A stretch of DNA of 64,000 bases from Oryzias latipes (taxonomy: Eukaryota > Chordata > Actinopteri > Beloniformes > Adrianichthyidae). A program made the position numbers and the translations under genes. Location: contig NC_019869.2 of the NCBI RefSeq assembly GCF_002234675.1, positions 7,131,026 through 7,195,025 on the forward strand, in the 5' to 3' direction. The stretch's first letter is position 1, and each line of letters starts with the position of its first letter. Of this stretch, positions 63,882-64,000 are shown one piece after another. The notes under the pieces are model-generated. The model saw nothing but the letters and a program-made list of their open reading frames with translations, ran no database searches and had not been told where the DNA came from.

Positions 63882-64000
63882 CCGTAAATTCCGGACTACA
63901 AAGCGCACCCGATTATTAGCCGCACCCACCCATTTTAGTAGTAGTAGTAGTCTTTTTTATTTTGGACTAGTGAAACAAATGTAAAATAACAGAATAAGAC
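63882..64000. mobile_element. Dispersed repeat end at right window edge
   Basis: ACCGTAAATTCCGGACTACA then AAGCGCACCCGATTATTAGC is a common vertebrate DNA-transposon-type terminus, related to 21778. It runs off the window inside a pabpc1 intron. Confidence 0.45.

Overview
This window is vertebrate nuclear DNA, almost certainly from a ray-finned fish. Coding sequence is split into short exons with GT-AG introns, intergenic DNA is AT-rich, and teleost-type SINEs, LINEs and miniature DNA transposons are dense. Several repeat families (TTAA-flanked elements with the terminus CCCTTGTGCTATCCTAG, and a family ending AAAGTCCCACTC) look to me like ones known from medaka (Oryzias). That genus-level suggestion is from memory and only moderately secure.

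Four protein-coding genes are recognisable from exon-by-exon translation with consistent splice phases. (1) grhl2, a Grainyhead-like transcription factor, lies on the minus strand with 16 coding exons from 24737 down to 5369; it is complete and encodes about 610 aa. (2) znf706, a 76-aa single-C2H2 protein, lies on the plus strand at 39886-41281 with two coding exons joined across an apparent GC-AG intron. (3) ywhaz, a 14-3-3 protein of 248 aa, lies on the plus strand at 47145-51219. (4) pabpc1, cytoplasmic poly(A)-binding protein, lies on the plus strand from 55866 with 12 exons to 63816; the last exons run off the right edge. The order PABPC1-YWHAZ-ZNF706-GRHL2 is that of human 8q22, so the block is conserved between fish and mammals. 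That supports the zeta assignment of the 14-3-3 gene.

Layout: 1-4.7 kb is repeat-rich DNA beyond the grhl2 3' end; 4.7-25 kb is grhl2; 25-36 kb is intergenic DNA full of transposon remnants; 36-42 kb is znf706; 42-44.4 kb is AT-rich with little recognisable; 44.4-52.4 kb is ywhaz with a CpG-containing promoter; 52.4-55.4 kb is a nest of transposons; 55.4-64 kb is pabpc1. The genes do not form a pathway. grhl2 is an epithelial regulator, and the other three are broadly expressed.

The liveliest mobile element is an apparently full-length RTE-clade LINE in grhl2 intron 9. It has an uninterrupted 997-codon endonuclease/reverse-transcriptase frame and identical 16-bp target-site duplications. The most pervasive is a family of about eleven elements ending AAAGTCCCACTC. 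The pabpc1 leader shows a TATA box, a terminal oligopyrimidine start, a start-stop upstream ORF and an A-rich tract positioned like the known PABP autoregulatory sequence. No genuinely new biological system was found. The strongest leads are the intact LINE, the multi-copy element with a shared internal frame, and the regulatory architecture of ywhaz and pabpc1.
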